This document shows, one piece after another, positions 43,110 to 51,360 of a DNA stretch of 64,000 bases. The stretch comes from Clostridia bacterium (lineage in GTDB: Bacteria; Bacillota; Clostridia; Christensenellales; Borkfalkiaceae). The number at the start of each line of letters is the position of its first letter. The stretch's first letter is position 1. Made by a program: the position numbers and the translations under genes. Under the pieces are notes generated by a model that worked only from the letters and a program-made list of their open reading frames with translations, made no database searches and had not been told where the DNA came from. The stretch spans positions 1-64,000 of the forward strand of contig JAFTKX010000014.1 of the NCBI GenBank assembly GCA_017453045.1, read 5' to 3'.

Positions 43110-43817
43110 ATGAGCAAAGAAAAAGAAAACGTAACAACTAACAAACCCGAACAACCCAAAGACGACGGGGTGAATTTTTATCCCGATTTAGCGTTTAACA
43201 AAAAAGAGAGAAAAAAGACTTTAGTTCTCTCTATAATTTTATGTATCTTTTTAGGCGGTATGGGCGTTACTGTGTTTATCCCGGGTTTGCAAAACGCAGA
43301 CAATCCTATGGGTTGGATTTCGGGCGCTTTAATGCTCTTTTTGCTTATCTTTTGCATAAGCATTATCCCCGGAGCGTTCAAGCAATACCCCGTTAAAGAC
43401 GAACCTATTGTAACCGTTACTTCAAAAGAAATTACGATTATGGGCGTAACCTACAAACATGCCGACGTAAAAAACGTAAGACTTACGATAACCGTAGGCG
43501 CAGTTGGCAACAAGGCTGAAAACGAGAAATTTCTCGACTCGCTCGTTGACAAAGAACCGCCTGCTAACGTAACTGCTAACCTTGATTTCGTCGTCCCCGA
43601 TAAAAAGGGTAAACTTACTACGGTATATACCACCGTGCGCGACGGATACGAAGCGCTCGTTGCCCTTTACAAAGCAGGTTTTAAGCACTACTCTATCGTA
43701 TATTCGCTTAAGAAACTTGCGAGAAAATCGACTTATTCGATAGGTAATACCAAAACGAGCGACGGAAAACCGCTTTCCGAACTCTCTAAAAAAGAAAGAA
43801 AAAAGCAATTATTTTAA
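43110..43817 (+). CDS. Membrane protein of unknown function with a cytosolic domain
   Basis: A 235-residue protein. A charged N-terminus of 38 residues precedes two membrane segments (LVLSIILCIFLGGMGVTVFI and WISGALMLFLLIFCISIIPG). The remaining 140 residues form a soluble beta-rich domain starting EPIVTVTSKEITIMGVTY, like a membrane-tethered PH-type fold, with a very basic C-terminus (SKKERKKQLF). Function unknown. AAGGACAATGAT before the ATG. A hairpin follows directly and separates it from the hydrolase gene. Confidence 0.8.
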   Translation: MSKEKENVTTNKPEQPKDDGVNFYPDLAFNKKERKKTLVLSIILCIFLGGMGVTVFIPGLQNADNPMGWISGALMLFLLIFCISIIPGAFKQYPVKDEPIVTVTSKEITIMGVTYKHADVKNVRLTITVGAVGNKAENEKFLDSLVDKEPPANVTANLDFVVPDKKGKLTTVYTTVRDGYEALVALYKAGFKHYSIVYSLKKLARKSTYSIGNTKTSDGKPLSELSKKERKKQLF

Positions 43818-43821
43818 GGAG

Positions 43822-43844
43822 AAGGCTCGCAGAAAGCGAGCCTT
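43822..43844 (+). terminator. Hairpin between the membrane protein and hydrolase genes
   Basis: AAGGCTCGC-AGAAA-GCGAGCCTT followed by AAAATTTTT. It may act as a partial terminator. It also lies between the only nearby ribosome-binding-like AAGGAG (43816-43821) and the hydrolase ATG at 43854, so it could set translation of that gene. Confidence 0.55.
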
Positions 43845-43853
43845 AAAATTTTT

Positions 43854-44798
43854 ATGATTTTTTATATTTTGGGCGGTATCGTAGCCTTTTTACTGATTGC
43901 AATAACGATACTTTTGGTTTATTGTTATATGCACGTTTTTTACTCAAAACCCAGAAAGCCACTAAAAGCCGACGAGTACGACATAGTAACGGGTGGCGAA
44001 TACGACAAGCATTACGACCAACTTTTAACTTGGGCAAAACAAACGAGAGAAACCCCGCACGAAGACGTTGAAATTAAGTCTTTTGACGGACTAACCTTAC
44101 GCGGAAAATATTACGAATATAAAAAAGGCGCGCCCGTTGAAATTATGTTTAACGGCTACCGCGGTAACGCAGAAAGGGATATGGCAGGCGGAGTTGAAAG
44201 ATGTTTTTTACTTAAACGAAACGCTCTCGTCGTAAATCAGCGTTCTTGTGGCGCAAGCGACGGAAAAACCGCGACTTTCGGCATAAACGAAAGTAAAGAC
44301 TGCTTAAAATGGATAGATTTTGCAATTCATAAATTTGGAAAAGACGTAAAACTTATTATAACGGGCATTTCAATGGGCGGAACTACGGTTTTGATTACCG
44401 CAGGACAAAAACTTCCCCAAAACGTTTGGTACGCGCTTGCAGACTGTCCGTTTACTTCGGCAAAAGATATCATATCAAAAGTAATAAAAGATATGGGGCT
44501 TCCACCAAAACTTTTGTATCCGTTTATAAAACTCTCGGCAAAACTTTTTGGAAAGTTCAATTTAGACGAAGATTCTCCGATTGAAGCAGTAAAACGAGCA
44601 ACTATACCCGTAATAATTTTACACGGCGATAAAGACGATTACGTTCCTTATGAAATGGGTAAAAACCTATATGAAACGTGCGCGAGCAAAAAGGCGTTTT
44701 TTTGTTCTAAAGGCGCTGTGCACGGGCTTGCTTTCCCCGAGAACAAAGAAGATTATATAAAAGCAATTCAAGACTTTGAGAGTTCTTTAGCAGAATAA
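43854..44798 (+). CDS. Membrane-anchored alpha/beta hydrolase
   Basis: A 314-residue hydrolase with one N-terminal membrane segment (FYILGGIVAFLLIAITILLV) and an alpha/beta-hydrolase fold facing, most likely, the outside or the membrane surface. The nucleophile elbow GISMGG places Ser near residue 170; ILHGDKDDYVPYEMG carries the acid, and the His is in GAVHGLAF. It resembles the COG1073 group of esterases; the substrate is unknown. No ribosome binding site lies at normal distance; see the hairpin upstream. A strong terminator follows. Confidence 0.88.
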   Translation: MIFYILGGIVAFLLIAITILLVYCYMHVFYSKPRKPLKADEYDIVTGGEYDKHYDQLLTWAKQTRETPHEDVEIKSFDGLTLRGKYYEYKKGAPVEIMFNGYRGNAERDMAGGVERCFLLKRNALVVNQRSCGASDGKTATFGINESKDCLKWIDFAIHKFGKDVKLIITGISMGGTTVLITAGQKLPQNVWYALADCPFTSAKDIISKVIKDMGLPPKLLYPFIKLSAKLFGKFNLDEDSPIEAVKRATIPVIILHGDKDDYVPYEMGKNLYETCASKKAFFCSKGAVHGLAFPENKEDYIKAIQDFESSLAE

Positions 44799-44807
44799 TT
44801 TTAATAC

Positions 44808-44851
44808 AAAAGCGGGGCGATAAGTTGATTATCGCCCCGCTTTTTGTTTTT
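44808..44851. terminator. Bidirectional terminator
   Basis: AAAAGCGGGGCGATAA pairs perfectly with TTATCGCCCCGCTTTT over GTTGA, followed by more T. It separates the hydrolase gene from the convergent mntP gene. Confidence 0.88.
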
Positions 44852-44903
44852 TACTTCATCATAACGCATACCTTATTTTTGGCAAATTATGGCATAGCAT
44901 TTT

Positions 44904-45479
44904 TTAAATTATCCCTGTAATAAATATTTCAATCCCTATAAGTATCAATATTATTCCGCCGAAAATCGTAGCCTTATTTGAAAATTTCGTACCGAAATTT
45001 TTACCAAGTTCAACCCCCAAAAGACAACAAGCAAATGTTACGACGGCTATAATAGACACGCAAACTACTGCGTGTAGAAAAACGTACTCTGCTATAGTAA
45101 ACCCTACCGAAAGAGCGTCGATAGAAGTTGCAACGCCTTGCAAAATTATCGCCTTAAAACAAAGATTTTTGCACCCTTCTTCTTCGCATGGTTTAAGCCC
45201 GTCTACAATCATTTTTATTCCTAAAAATAAAAGTAGCGCAAGCGCGATATACGGAATAAACTTTTGAAAAAATGAAAACTGTTCAATTAGCGTATGTACG
45301 CATATCCATCCGATAAGTGGCATTGCGCCCTGAAACAAACCGAACGTTCCCGCAATAAATACGTGCTTTTTTCTGGACATTTTAGGCTCGGCAAGTCCGT
45401 TTGCAAGCGAAACCGAAAAAGCGTCGGACGCAAGCCCAAGCCCTATTAAAAAACTGTTAAAGAAAAATAGAAAATTCAT
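44904..45479 (-). CDS. mntP: Manganese efflux pump MntP
   Basis: Exports excess manganese. The 191-residue protein has six membrane segments and the two MntP half-motifs: GLGLASDAFSVSLANG in the first segment and QGVATSIDALSVGFTI in the fourth, each with the conserved Asp. A cysteine-rich loop (CEEEGCKNLC) lies between segments 3 and 4. The upstream region is too short to hold the yybP-ykoY manganese riboswitch. The ribosome binding site GAGGGGTAGGT lies just before the ATG. Confidence 0.94.
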   Translation of the reverse strand: MNFLFFFNSFLIGLGLASDAFSVSLANGLAEPKMSRKKHVFIAGTFGLFQGAMPLIGWICVHTLIEQFSFFQKFIPYIALALLLFLGIKMIVDGLKPCEEEGCKNLCFKAIILQGVATSIDALSVGFTIAEYVFLHAVVCVSIIAVVTFACCLLGVELGKNFGTKFSNKATIFGGIILILIGIEIFITGII

Positions 45480-45504
45480 ACCTACCCCTCGTCTACGGCT
45501 TTCT

Positions 45505-45533
45505 ATTTTACTATATTATATAAAAAAAAGCAA
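45505..45533 (-). promoter_or_regulatory. Promoter of mntP
   Basis: TTGCTT and TAAAAT on the minus strand, 17 bases apart; an alternative TATAAT lies inside the spacer. Moderate match only. Confidence 0.5.
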
Positions 45534-45621
45534 GAAAATACATTTTAAAGATGATAATATAATTTATAGCCTATCTAATTTTATAATATTTCTTTTAATT
45601 ACGTAGTCTTTTTTACGTTTC

Positions 45622-45678
45622 TATAATACGGCATATTGCACAGCGTGCCTTTTGCTAATCAAAAGTTGCACGTTGTGC
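45622..45678 (+). promoter_or_regulatory. -10 box and two GCAC-N3-GTGC operators of an Xre gene
   Basis: TATAAT at 45622-45627 is followed by two inverted repeats, GCAC-AGC-GTGC at 45638-45648 and GCAC-GTT-GTGC at 45668-45678. They are 30 bases apart, three helical turns, and lie within the leader, consistent with autorepression by the Xre protein just downstream. Confidence 0.6.
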
Positions 45679-45690
45679 TATCATTTAGAT

Positions 45691-45900
45691 ATGATAAAGA
45701 TTGAAGATATTCAAAAAAGATTGCGCGAAGCAATACAATACGGAACGATCTCCCAAAAAGAACTTGCTCAAAAATTAGGCGTCAACCCGTCTACCATAAG
45801 CAAATATATGCGTCTTGACAAATATCCGTCGCTTGACACGTTTGCTAATATTTGCGAGATTTTAGACGTTTCCGCAGACGATATTTTAGGTTTAAAATAA
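45691..45900 (+). CDS. Xre-family transcriptional regulator
   Basis: A 69-residue helix-turn-helix protein. ISQKELAQKLGVNPSTISKYM is the HTH, followed by PSLDTFANICEILDVSADDILGL, the standard C-terminal half of the Cro/CI fold. I chose the ATG at 45691 because the protein then begins at the first HTH helix; no clear ribosome binding site is present, and a TTG at 45652 is the alternative. Two inverted repeats upstream are its probable operators. It does not show an obvious target gene besides itself. Confidence 0.85.
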   Translation: MIKIEDIQKRLREAIQYGTISQKELAQKLGVNPSTISKYMRLDKYPSLDTFANICEILDVSADDILGLK

Positions 45901-45943
45901 CTCGTTAAAAAGATTTAATCCTTATTTTAACGCCCGTATATGC

Positions 45944-45974
45944 AAAAACTCGGCTTAAAAAGCCGAGTTTTATT
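45944..45974. terminator. Bidirectional terminator
   Basis: AAAACTCGGCTT-AAAA-AGCCGAGTTTT, with T on both sides. It lies between the Xre gene and the end of the convergent SPFH/ribbon-helix-helix operon, and probably serves both. Confidence 0.85.
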
Positions 45975-45978
45975 ATTT

Positions 45979-46143
45979 TTAATTGTCTTTTTTGCTCTTT
46001 TTTCGTTTTTTGACGCACTCGTTTAAAAGATATTCAATTTGCCCGTTTACCGAACGAAATTCGTCTTCCGCCCAACGCGCTAATTCTTCGTACAACTTCG
46101 CAGATAAACGAAGTGGGACTTGTTTTTTATCTTTTTCGTTCAT
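45979..46143 (-). CDS. Ribbon-helix-helix (Arc-like) DNA-binding protein
   Basis: A 54-residue basic protein. [20 protein letters not shown] is the beta strand and first helix of an Arc/MetJ fold, and [19 protein letters not shown] is the second helix. In Arc-like proteins the strand, here PLRLS, enters the DNA major groove. The ATG follows the stop codon of the SPFH gene after a single base, so translation is coupled. It probably regulates the operon through the palindrome at its promoter, which is inference. Confidence 0.88.
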   Translation of the reverse strand: MNEKDKKQVPLRLSAKLYEELARWAEDEFRSVNGQIEYLLNECVKKRKKSKKDN

Positions 46144-46144
46144 T

Positions 46145-47158
46145 TTAGTAAATGCTTCCCGAGTTTACTACGGGTTGCGCGTCGTGATTACCGCAAAGAA
46201 CGACTAAAAGATTAGAAACCATTTGAGCCTTTCTTTCTTCGTCAAGTTCGACAACCCCGCCTTCTTTAAGTCTTTCAAGAGCCATTTCAACCATACCTAC
46301 AGCGCCGTCGACAATCATTTTTCTCGCGTCGATTATTGCAGACGCTTGTTGGCGTTGGAGCATTACCGCAGCAATTTCGGGAGCGTAAGCAAGATAAGTT
46401 ATGCGCGCCTCGATAATTTCGATACCCGCGTCGTTTACTCTTTGTTGAATTTCTTCTTTAATACGGTTTGCAACGACTTCGCTTGAACCCCTTAAACTGC
46501 CTTCGTCAGCCATTCCGTCACCTGTGGTATCAACGCCGGGAGCGACGTCGTAAGGGTAAATTCTTACGATATTTCTAAGCGCCGAATCACATTGAAGGGA
46601 AAGGTATTCTTTATAGTTATCCACGTTAAATACTGCTTTAGCAGTATCAACGACTTTCCACATAACCGCAATGCCGATTTCTACGGGGTTACCAAGGCAA
46701 TCGTTTATTTTTTGACGAGCGTTACTTAAAGTCATTATTTTAAGTGAAATTTTCTTGCTCGTAAACGAAATTGAAGTTCCTTCTGCCAAAGCCGAGAGTG
46801 GACTTTCAGCCGTTTTTACGTCGCCACTTTGCGAAAGTTTGGTGTCTGCCGCAGGATTTACAGCCGAACAAAAAGGATTTACAGCGTAAAAACCTTCGCC
46901 TTTAATCGTTCCGATATATTTACCGAAAAGAGTTAAAACGAGCGCTTCAGACGGTCTTAAAATTCTAAGCCCTACGAGCGGTACCCACGAAACGAGAGTA
47001 ACGACTAAACCCGCGATAAAAACGGGAAGGTACGCCATATTCGTTTCCATTGCGATTCCGCCTAAAACTAATACGACTAATCCGCAGATAATAGCCAAGA
47101 TTGATAAAACTAAAACTGCCATACCGTGTTTTTTGTTGGTTAATATTTTTTCTTGCAT
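46145..47158 (-). CDS. SPFH-domain (band 7 / prohibitin-like) membrane protein
   Basis: A 337-residue protein with two N-terminal membrane segments ([20 protein letters not shown] and [20 protein letters not shown]), then the SPFH domain starting [27 protein letters not shown] and a helical coiled region with [22 protein letters not shown] and a QRQQASAII stretch. SPFH proteins form oligomers at the membrane and may organise microdomains or chaperone membrane proteins. The C-terminus is short. AAAGGAG before the ATG. It forms a two-gene operon with the ribbon-helix-helix gene, a pairing also seen in other Clostridia. Confidence 0.93.
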   Translation of the reverse strand: MQEKILTNKKHGMAVLVLSILAIICGLVVLVLGGIAMETNMAYLPVFIAGLVVTLVSWVPLVGLRILRPSEALVLTLFGKYIGTIKGEGFYAVNPFCSAVNPAADTKLSQSGDVKTAESPLSALAEGTSISFTSKKISLKIMTLSNARQKINDCLGNPVEIGIAVMWKVVDTAKAVFNVDNYKEYLSLQCDSALRNIVRIYPYDVAPGVDTTGDGMADEGSLRGSSEVVANRIKEEIQQRVNDAGIEIIEARITYLAYAPEIAAVMLQRQQASAIIDARKMIVDGAVGMVEMALERLKEGGVVELDEERKAQMVSNLLVVLCGNHDAQPVVNSGSIY

Positions 47159-47187
47159 AAAAACTCCTTTGCCAAAAGCCTTTGGCG

Positions 47188-47206
47188 TGATATCAATTTG
47201 ATATCA
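47188..47206. promoter_or_regulatory. Palindromic operator of the SPFH operon
   Basis: TGATATCAA-T-TTGATATCA, a perfect palindrome around one base, covering the predicted transcript start just beyond the -10 box. It is a likely target of the co-encoded ribbon-helix-helix protein. Confidence 0.65.
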
Positions 47207-47208
47207 TT

Positions 47209-47237
47209 ATAATACATTATATTTCATACTTTGTCAA
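47209..47237 (-). promoter_or_regulatory. Sigma-A promoter of the SPFH operon
   Basis: TTGACA and TATTAT on the minus strand with 17 bases between. A small GCCAAA/TTTGGC hairpin lies in the leader, right before the ribosome binding site. Confidence 0.85.
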
Positions 47238-47254
47238 TAGTTTTTAAAAAATTT

Positions 47255-47284
47255 ACGGCGTTTGCGGAAATTCGCAAACGCCGT
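47255..47284 (-). terminator. Terminator of the pepF-HNH operon
   Basis: ACGGCGTTTGCG pairs perfectly with CGCAAACGCCGT across six bases; on the minus strand AAATTTTTT follows. It lies 18 bases past the HNH stop codon. Confidence 0.8.
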
Positions 47285-47301
47285 ATACGTTTTTACTATA
47301 A

Positions 47302-47751
47302 TTAATCTATCGTTGTCTTAACGCCATATCTTTCTAAAAAAGTTACGTCTAAACACCACTCGGGTACTAAATTCCTACGCCTATGTTCTTCGTTTGCCTT
47401 GCCGAGCGCCTTTACGTATTCCGCATAACTGCATTTATTTACCCTGCAAAAATGCGCTATCGCTTTATCTTCGTCGCCCACGAGTTGCGTTCTACCGATA
47501 TGAATAACCGAGTGACACGAGTGGCAAACGGCAATCACGTCTTCAAGTCTTTGAATACCTTTTTCTTCGTCGTAAGACCACCTTTCGTGCGCTTCGAGCC
47601 GACTTGCCTTTCGAGAACAAATCATACACTTTCCGTCTGCCCTTGCGTACGCGTCTTTTCTTACTATATCCCATACTTTTTTAGGAAGATTATTCCGAAG
47701 ATTAGAAAACCAACACCCGTCAGGCACTAATTCAAAATTAAGTTTATGCAA
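47302..47751 (-). CDS. HNH endonuclease domain protein
   Basis: A 149-residue protein with a zinc-stabilised HNH fold: CMICSRKASRLEAHERWSY (CxxC and the HNH histidine), then LEDVIAVCHSCHSVIH. The zinc pairs and the His are intact. The C-terminal 40 residues are helical and charged. The start codon is TTG, with AGGTGG 11 bases upstream inside the end of the permease gene. It is the last gene of an operon that contains metabolic and export genes, so its role is not apparent. Confidence 0.88.
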   Translation of the reverse strand: MHKLNFELVPDGCWFSNLRNNLPKKVWDIVRKDAYARADGKCMICSRKASRLEAHERWSYDEEKGIQRLEDVIAVCHSCHSVIHIGRTQLVGDEDKAIAHFCRVNKCSYAEYVKALGKANEEHRRRNLVPEWCLDVTFLERYGVKTTID

Positions 47752-48529
47752 GGTTAAGCCACCTACTCATCATTTTATACGAAAGATAATAACAAAGTCC
47801 GCCGAGCATTCCAAACGTTACCGTTATAGTCCAAATTATAACGTGTGGACTTGCGTTCAAAACGGCGGAGTTTTCAGTTGCAAGCAAACCTACTACGAGC
47901 GTTATAAAAACGATAAGCAAAACGAAACCTTCGGCAAAGCCTATTATCACGGTCATAGCGTTCGCAGATTTTGTTTTAGTTTTCGTAGAAAGTTTTTGAC
48001 TAAGCAAAACCCCAAAAATAACGTGTAACAAAATCGACGCAACCATAACGATAGCCATAATTACCACTTCAATTATAATCCAAGTCGCTTCCGGATTTAA
48101 TTCTATACTTGGACTAACGTCAACGATAAACGACGGCTCGCCCGAAAACGCCGAATAAGTAACCGTTGCAATTATCGAAACAACCGATATAATGACGTAC
48201 CAAGTTGCGATAGATAGAGTTCTTGCGCCGAGTTGCTGACCTGCCGTTGCCGGCAAAGTGTAAGTTAAATAGGCTTCGTCGGTTGCAACCGCCTTTTTAA
48301 ACGCCGATATAACGAGTACGAATTCGCCAAACGCAAGTCCCGTAAGACCTACCGACGACAACCCCGCTATCGTGCCGAAAAAAGTTGCAAGCGACACGTT
48401 ATCTTCAATAGTATTTGCAATTCTAACAGATATTCCGCCTAAAATTGCCAAAGCAAAATTTGCAATAAAAAGTGGAACGAGGGTTTTTAAAGGGGCTAAA
48501 AAAGAATGCTTATAAATTTTTAGAAACAT
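47744..48529 (-). CDS. ABC transporter permease
   Basis: A 261-residue membrane protein with six hydrophobic segments (LVPLFIANFALAILGG first, then FGEFVLVISAFKKA with a cytosolic turn). The six-segment layout and lack of a large soluble domain fit the ABC-2 type of exporter permeases. Partner of the ATPase gene, which overlaps its start by ten bases. GGAGGTGT precedes the ATG. The exported substrate is unknown. Confidence 0.85.
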   Translation of the reverse strand: MFLKIYKHSFLAPLKTLVPLFIANFALAILGGISVRIANTIEDNVSLATFFGTIAGLSSVGLTGLAFGEFVLVISAFKKAVATDEAYLTYTLPATAGQQLGARTLSIATWYVIISVVSIIATVTYSAFSGEPSFIVDVSPSIELNPEATWIIIEVVIMAIVMVASILLHVIFGVLLSQKLSTKTKTKSANAMTVIIGFAEGFVLLIVFITLVVGLLATENSAVLNASPHVIIWTITVTFGMLGGLCYYLSYKMMSRWLNLA

Positions 48530-49215
48530 CTGAACACCTCCCTAAAAACTTCGTCGACTGTTTTGCCTTGGTCGTGCACGTCTTTTACCGAGCCGTAAGA
48601 CAAAAATTTACTGCCGTTTATGAAGATGTATTCGTCTAAAATTTCTTCAATATCGCGAATTAAATGTGTTGAAATAATTATCGTCGCGCCTTCGTTTACT
48701 CTCGTTAAAATAGTGTGAATGATAAACTCTCTCGCGGCGGGATCTACACCGCCAATCGGCTCGTCTAAAAGGTACACGCCTGCTTTTCTCGCCATAACTG
48801 CGATTAGTTGCACCTTTTCTTTCGTTCCTTTTGAAAGAGTTTTTAGTTTAGCGTTTTTGTCAACGCCGAGAGTCGCTAAAAGTTCGTATGCCCTATCCAT
48901 ATCGAAATCTTCGTAAAATTCAAAGAAAAAATCAAAGACTTCGCTAACTTTCATATTCAAATCGAGATAAGTTCTTTCGGGCAAAAAAGAAACGATTTTC
49001 TTACTCTCCGCCCCTACGGGAACGCCGTGCACGAGAATCTGTCCTTCATAGGTCAAAAGCCCTGCGATACACTTAAAAAAGGTCGATTTACCGCTTCCGT
49101 TAGGACCGAGCAGACCTATAATCTTTCCCCCGTTTATCGTAATATTGACGTTATCGAGCGCCAAATAATTACCGTATCTTTTGTTTAAGTTTTTAATTTC
49201 AAGAGCGCTTGCCAT
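48520..49215 (-). CDS. ABC transporter ATP-binding protein
   Basis: A 231-residue ATPase of an ABC-2 exporter: Walker A GLLGPNGSGKST (about 33-44), signature LSKGTKEKVQL, Walker B VYLLDEPIGGVDP and the switch His in IISTHL. The Gly-Lys-Gly signature SKG replaces the usual SGG, which is common in this subgroup. It lies directly after the thioesterase gene with a gap of seven bases, and the permease follows with overlap. Confidence 0.94.
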   Translation of the reverse strand: MASALEIKNLNKRYGNYLALDNVNITINGGKIIGLLGPNGSGKSTFFKCIAGLLTYEGQILVHGVPVGAESKKIVSFLPERTYLDLNMKVSEVFDFFFEFYEDFDMDRAYELLATLGVDKNAKLKTLSKGTKEKVQLIAVMARKAGVYLLDEPIGGVDPAAREFIIHTILTRVNEGATIIISTHLIRDIEEILDEYIFINGSKFLSYGSVKDVHDQGKTVDEVFREVFRCF

Positions 49216-49222
49216 ATTTCTC

Positions 49223-49945
49223 CTACGACAGCGTTACGATTGCTCTAAAAGACTCTTTTTCTCTCGAAAAGCCCTTTATAAGTCGATTATCGCCGTCTTT
49301 TTTATGATAGATTGAATAATTACCCAAAGGTATTTCGTTTAAATAATTGATTTCAAAAGAAGTAATTATTACCCCTTTTTCTAAAGCGAGAGCGTCTAAA
49401 ATAAAGTCGGTGTATTTTACGTTGTTTACGTGCCCGTTATGGTCAACCGCGCTATCCCCTGCAAAGCCGTCAAATTTTTCCGCTCCGTCCAAACTAAAGT
49501 CGGGAATTTTTTTAAGCCCTTGCTCGTAGTTTACGATAGGATAAAAATCTTCGCCGTCGGGATAAGTTACCTTTTCGCCGAAAACGAGTCTTCTCGTTAC
49601 GTAGTTTATAATGCACCACTTGGAACTGCCCTTAACGAGCATTTCGCCATTTGTAGAATAAATTGCGTAATCTCTGTCGTAATCGCCTTTGCCTTGTGGG
49701 TGTGGCCAAGTTTTTACTATTACTTTTTCCGTACCGAAAGCAATCTGTTTTAAAAGGTCGTACTTAGTGCGGAGCAAAACCCAAACGCAATCTTTTGCGA
49801 ACAGTTCTTGATAGCCGATATTAAGAATTCGGGCGTGTTCTTCTGCTACGCTTTGAAACATATCCAAAATTGCGCCCATCTTTAAATTGTCGTTTTTGTC
49901 AAAGTCGGAAACTCTTAAAAGATATTCCTTTTCATAAATAATCAT
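49223..49945 (-). CDS. Acyl-ACP thioesterase
   Basis: Releases fatty acids from acyl carrier protein, controlling chain length. The 240-residue protein is a double hotdog fold (PF01643): YLLRVSDFDKNDNLKMGAIL, FQSVAEEHARILNIGYQELF and, in the second half, DHNGHVNNVKYTDFILDAL with the conserved Asn and His. Typical length. It may supply fatty acids to lipid metabolism of the cell rather than to the surrounding genes; the operon context does not show a clear partner. Confidence 0.92.
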   Translation of the reverse strand: MIIYEKEYLLRVSDFDKNDNLKMGAILDMFQSVAEEHARILNIGYQELFAKDCVWVLLRTKYDLLKQIAFGTEKVIVKTWPHPQGKGDYDRDYAIYSTNGEMLVKGSSKWCIINYVTRRLVFGEKVTYPDGEDFYPIVNYEQGLKKIPDFSLDGAEKFDGFAGDSAVDHNGHVNNVKYTDFILDALALEKGVIITSFEINYLNEIPLGNYSIYHKKDGDNRLIKGFSREKESFRAIVTLS

Positions 49946-49954
49946 ATTTTACCT

Positions 49955-51316
49955 TTATTTAATTTGCAGTCCTTTTACGCTGTCGAAAACGAAGTCTTCT
50001 CTTGCGTCTTCCCTTTCGGTAGTTACGGACACGTTTTCAAGCGTAAGTCCGTCTATATGTCGAAAATAAATACCTTTTGCAGGTAAAATTCTTCCGTAAA
50101 CGTAAACTTCGGGATAGTCTTGGGCTTCTTCGGGAACTTGCCTATTATACTCTTTCACTCCGCCGTCAAGACTTAATTTAATATTTTTAAGGGTTATATT
50201 TTTAAGGGGTTTTCCCTTAAGTCCGCAAACGTTATTAGACATTTGCCATACGTCCGCAGATTTTTTTCCGTCGAAGTTTTCCGCTGTGCCGAAAACCTTT
50301 GGATCTTGGTGGAAATCGTTTGCAATATAACTTGCGTAGTTCCAAGCGACTATATCGTAAGGAACGTAAGGACCTTCAGCCGTAACGTTTTCTATTAAAA
50401 CGTTTTTAATTTCGCCTATTTCTCTACCCTTTGGACCGCGCATCCGCTTTCCTAAATGTATAAATAAAGGAGCGTTTACGTTTTTCATCGTTACGTTTTT
50501 AATAGTTATTCCGTCAATTATTGCCCCGTCCACGCTCTCTATTGAAATACCCGTTATACGCGTTTCGTACATATAAATATTTTCGATATGAATATTCTCA
50601 AAACCGCCGTTTGTTTCCGTACCGAATTTTATTGCGTTGCAACGGCTTTTAATTTTACAATTCCATACCTTTATATTTTTACAAACGCCAAGTCTGTTCA
50701 ACGTATAAGACGACTTAAAAACGATACCGTCGTCTCCCGTTTCAACGTCGCAATCGTAAATATTTACGTTTTCGCTGTTGTCGGGGCTTATTCCGTCAAT
50801 GTACACTCTCATTTTAAGATGATGCACTTCTACGTTTTTACAACCTGCGAAATACACCGCTAAATCGGTTACGTTGTTTATCTCTAAATTGCAAATTTCA
50901 ACGTTTTCGCACTCTTTAAGCGCAATACATTTAGGTCCGCGGTGAACTATATCCCTTACGTTATCTTCGTCCCATACGGAGCGCATATCAATTTTGCCAC
51001 CGCCCGAAAAAGATATATTTTTGCATCCCTTTGCAACGAACATTGAACAGTCGAAATAGGTGTGCGACGCGTCTTGATAAATGGGATACTCTATCTTTTC
51101 TTGCGGACAATAATCGTAAAAACTCTCCGCGCCCAAAACGGTTGCGGTATCTTTAATTACGATATGAACGTCGCTTCTTAAAAATACGGTTGAAAGATAA
51201 AAAGTTCCATTTTCAAAAATTACTTTTCCACCGCCGTTAGAACTTGCCGTATCTATTGCGTTCTGCACTTCCCTCGTGCAAAGATTTTCGCCGTTAGGTT
51301 TAATTAAAACATCCAT
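49955..51316 (-). CDS. Glycoside hydrolase family 28 (polygalacturonase-like)
   Basis: A 453-residue right-handed beta-helix enzyme, probably cleaving galacturonan or a related pectic oligosaccharide. Catalytic motifs are DGISPDNSENV, CDVETGDDGIVFKS (the paired Asp) and RCNAIKFGTETNGG, with RITGISIESVDG after. No signal peptide, so it should act inside the cell on imported oligosaccharides. The C-terminal FRHIDGLTLENVSVTTE continues the helix. Ribosome binding site weak. It follows the oligoendopeptidase gene by 44 bases. Confidence 0.92.
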   Translation of the reverse strand: MDVLIKPNGENLCTREVQNAIDTASSNGGGKVIFENGTFYLSTVFLRSDVHIVIKDTATVLGAESFYDYCPQEKIEYPIYQDASHTYFDCSMFVAKGCKNISFSGGGKIDMRSVWDEDNVRDIVHRGPKCIALKECENVEICNLEINNVTDLAVYFAGCKNVEVHHLKMRVYIDGISPDNSENVNIYDCDVETGDDGIVFKSSYTLNRLGVCKNIKVWNCKIKSRCNAIKFGTETNGGFENIHIENIYMYETRITGISIESVDGAIIDGITIKNVTMKNVNAPLFIHLGKRMRGPKGREIGEIKNVLIENVTAEGPYVPYDIVAWNYASYIANDFHQDPKVFGTAENFDGKKSADVWQMSNNVCGLKGKPLKNITLKNIKLSLDGGVKEYNRQVPEEAQDYPEVYVYGRILPAKGIYFRHIDGLTLENVSVTTEREDAREDFVFDSVKGLQIK

Positions 51317-51360
51317 AATTTTCTCTCAAAAGGTCTATTTATCGCCCTATAGGGCAGTTT

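Noticed and set aside
45480..45560. Manganese riboswitch before mntP
   Set aside because: Only about 25 bases lie between the predicted transcript start and the ATG, too few for a yybP-ykoY element.
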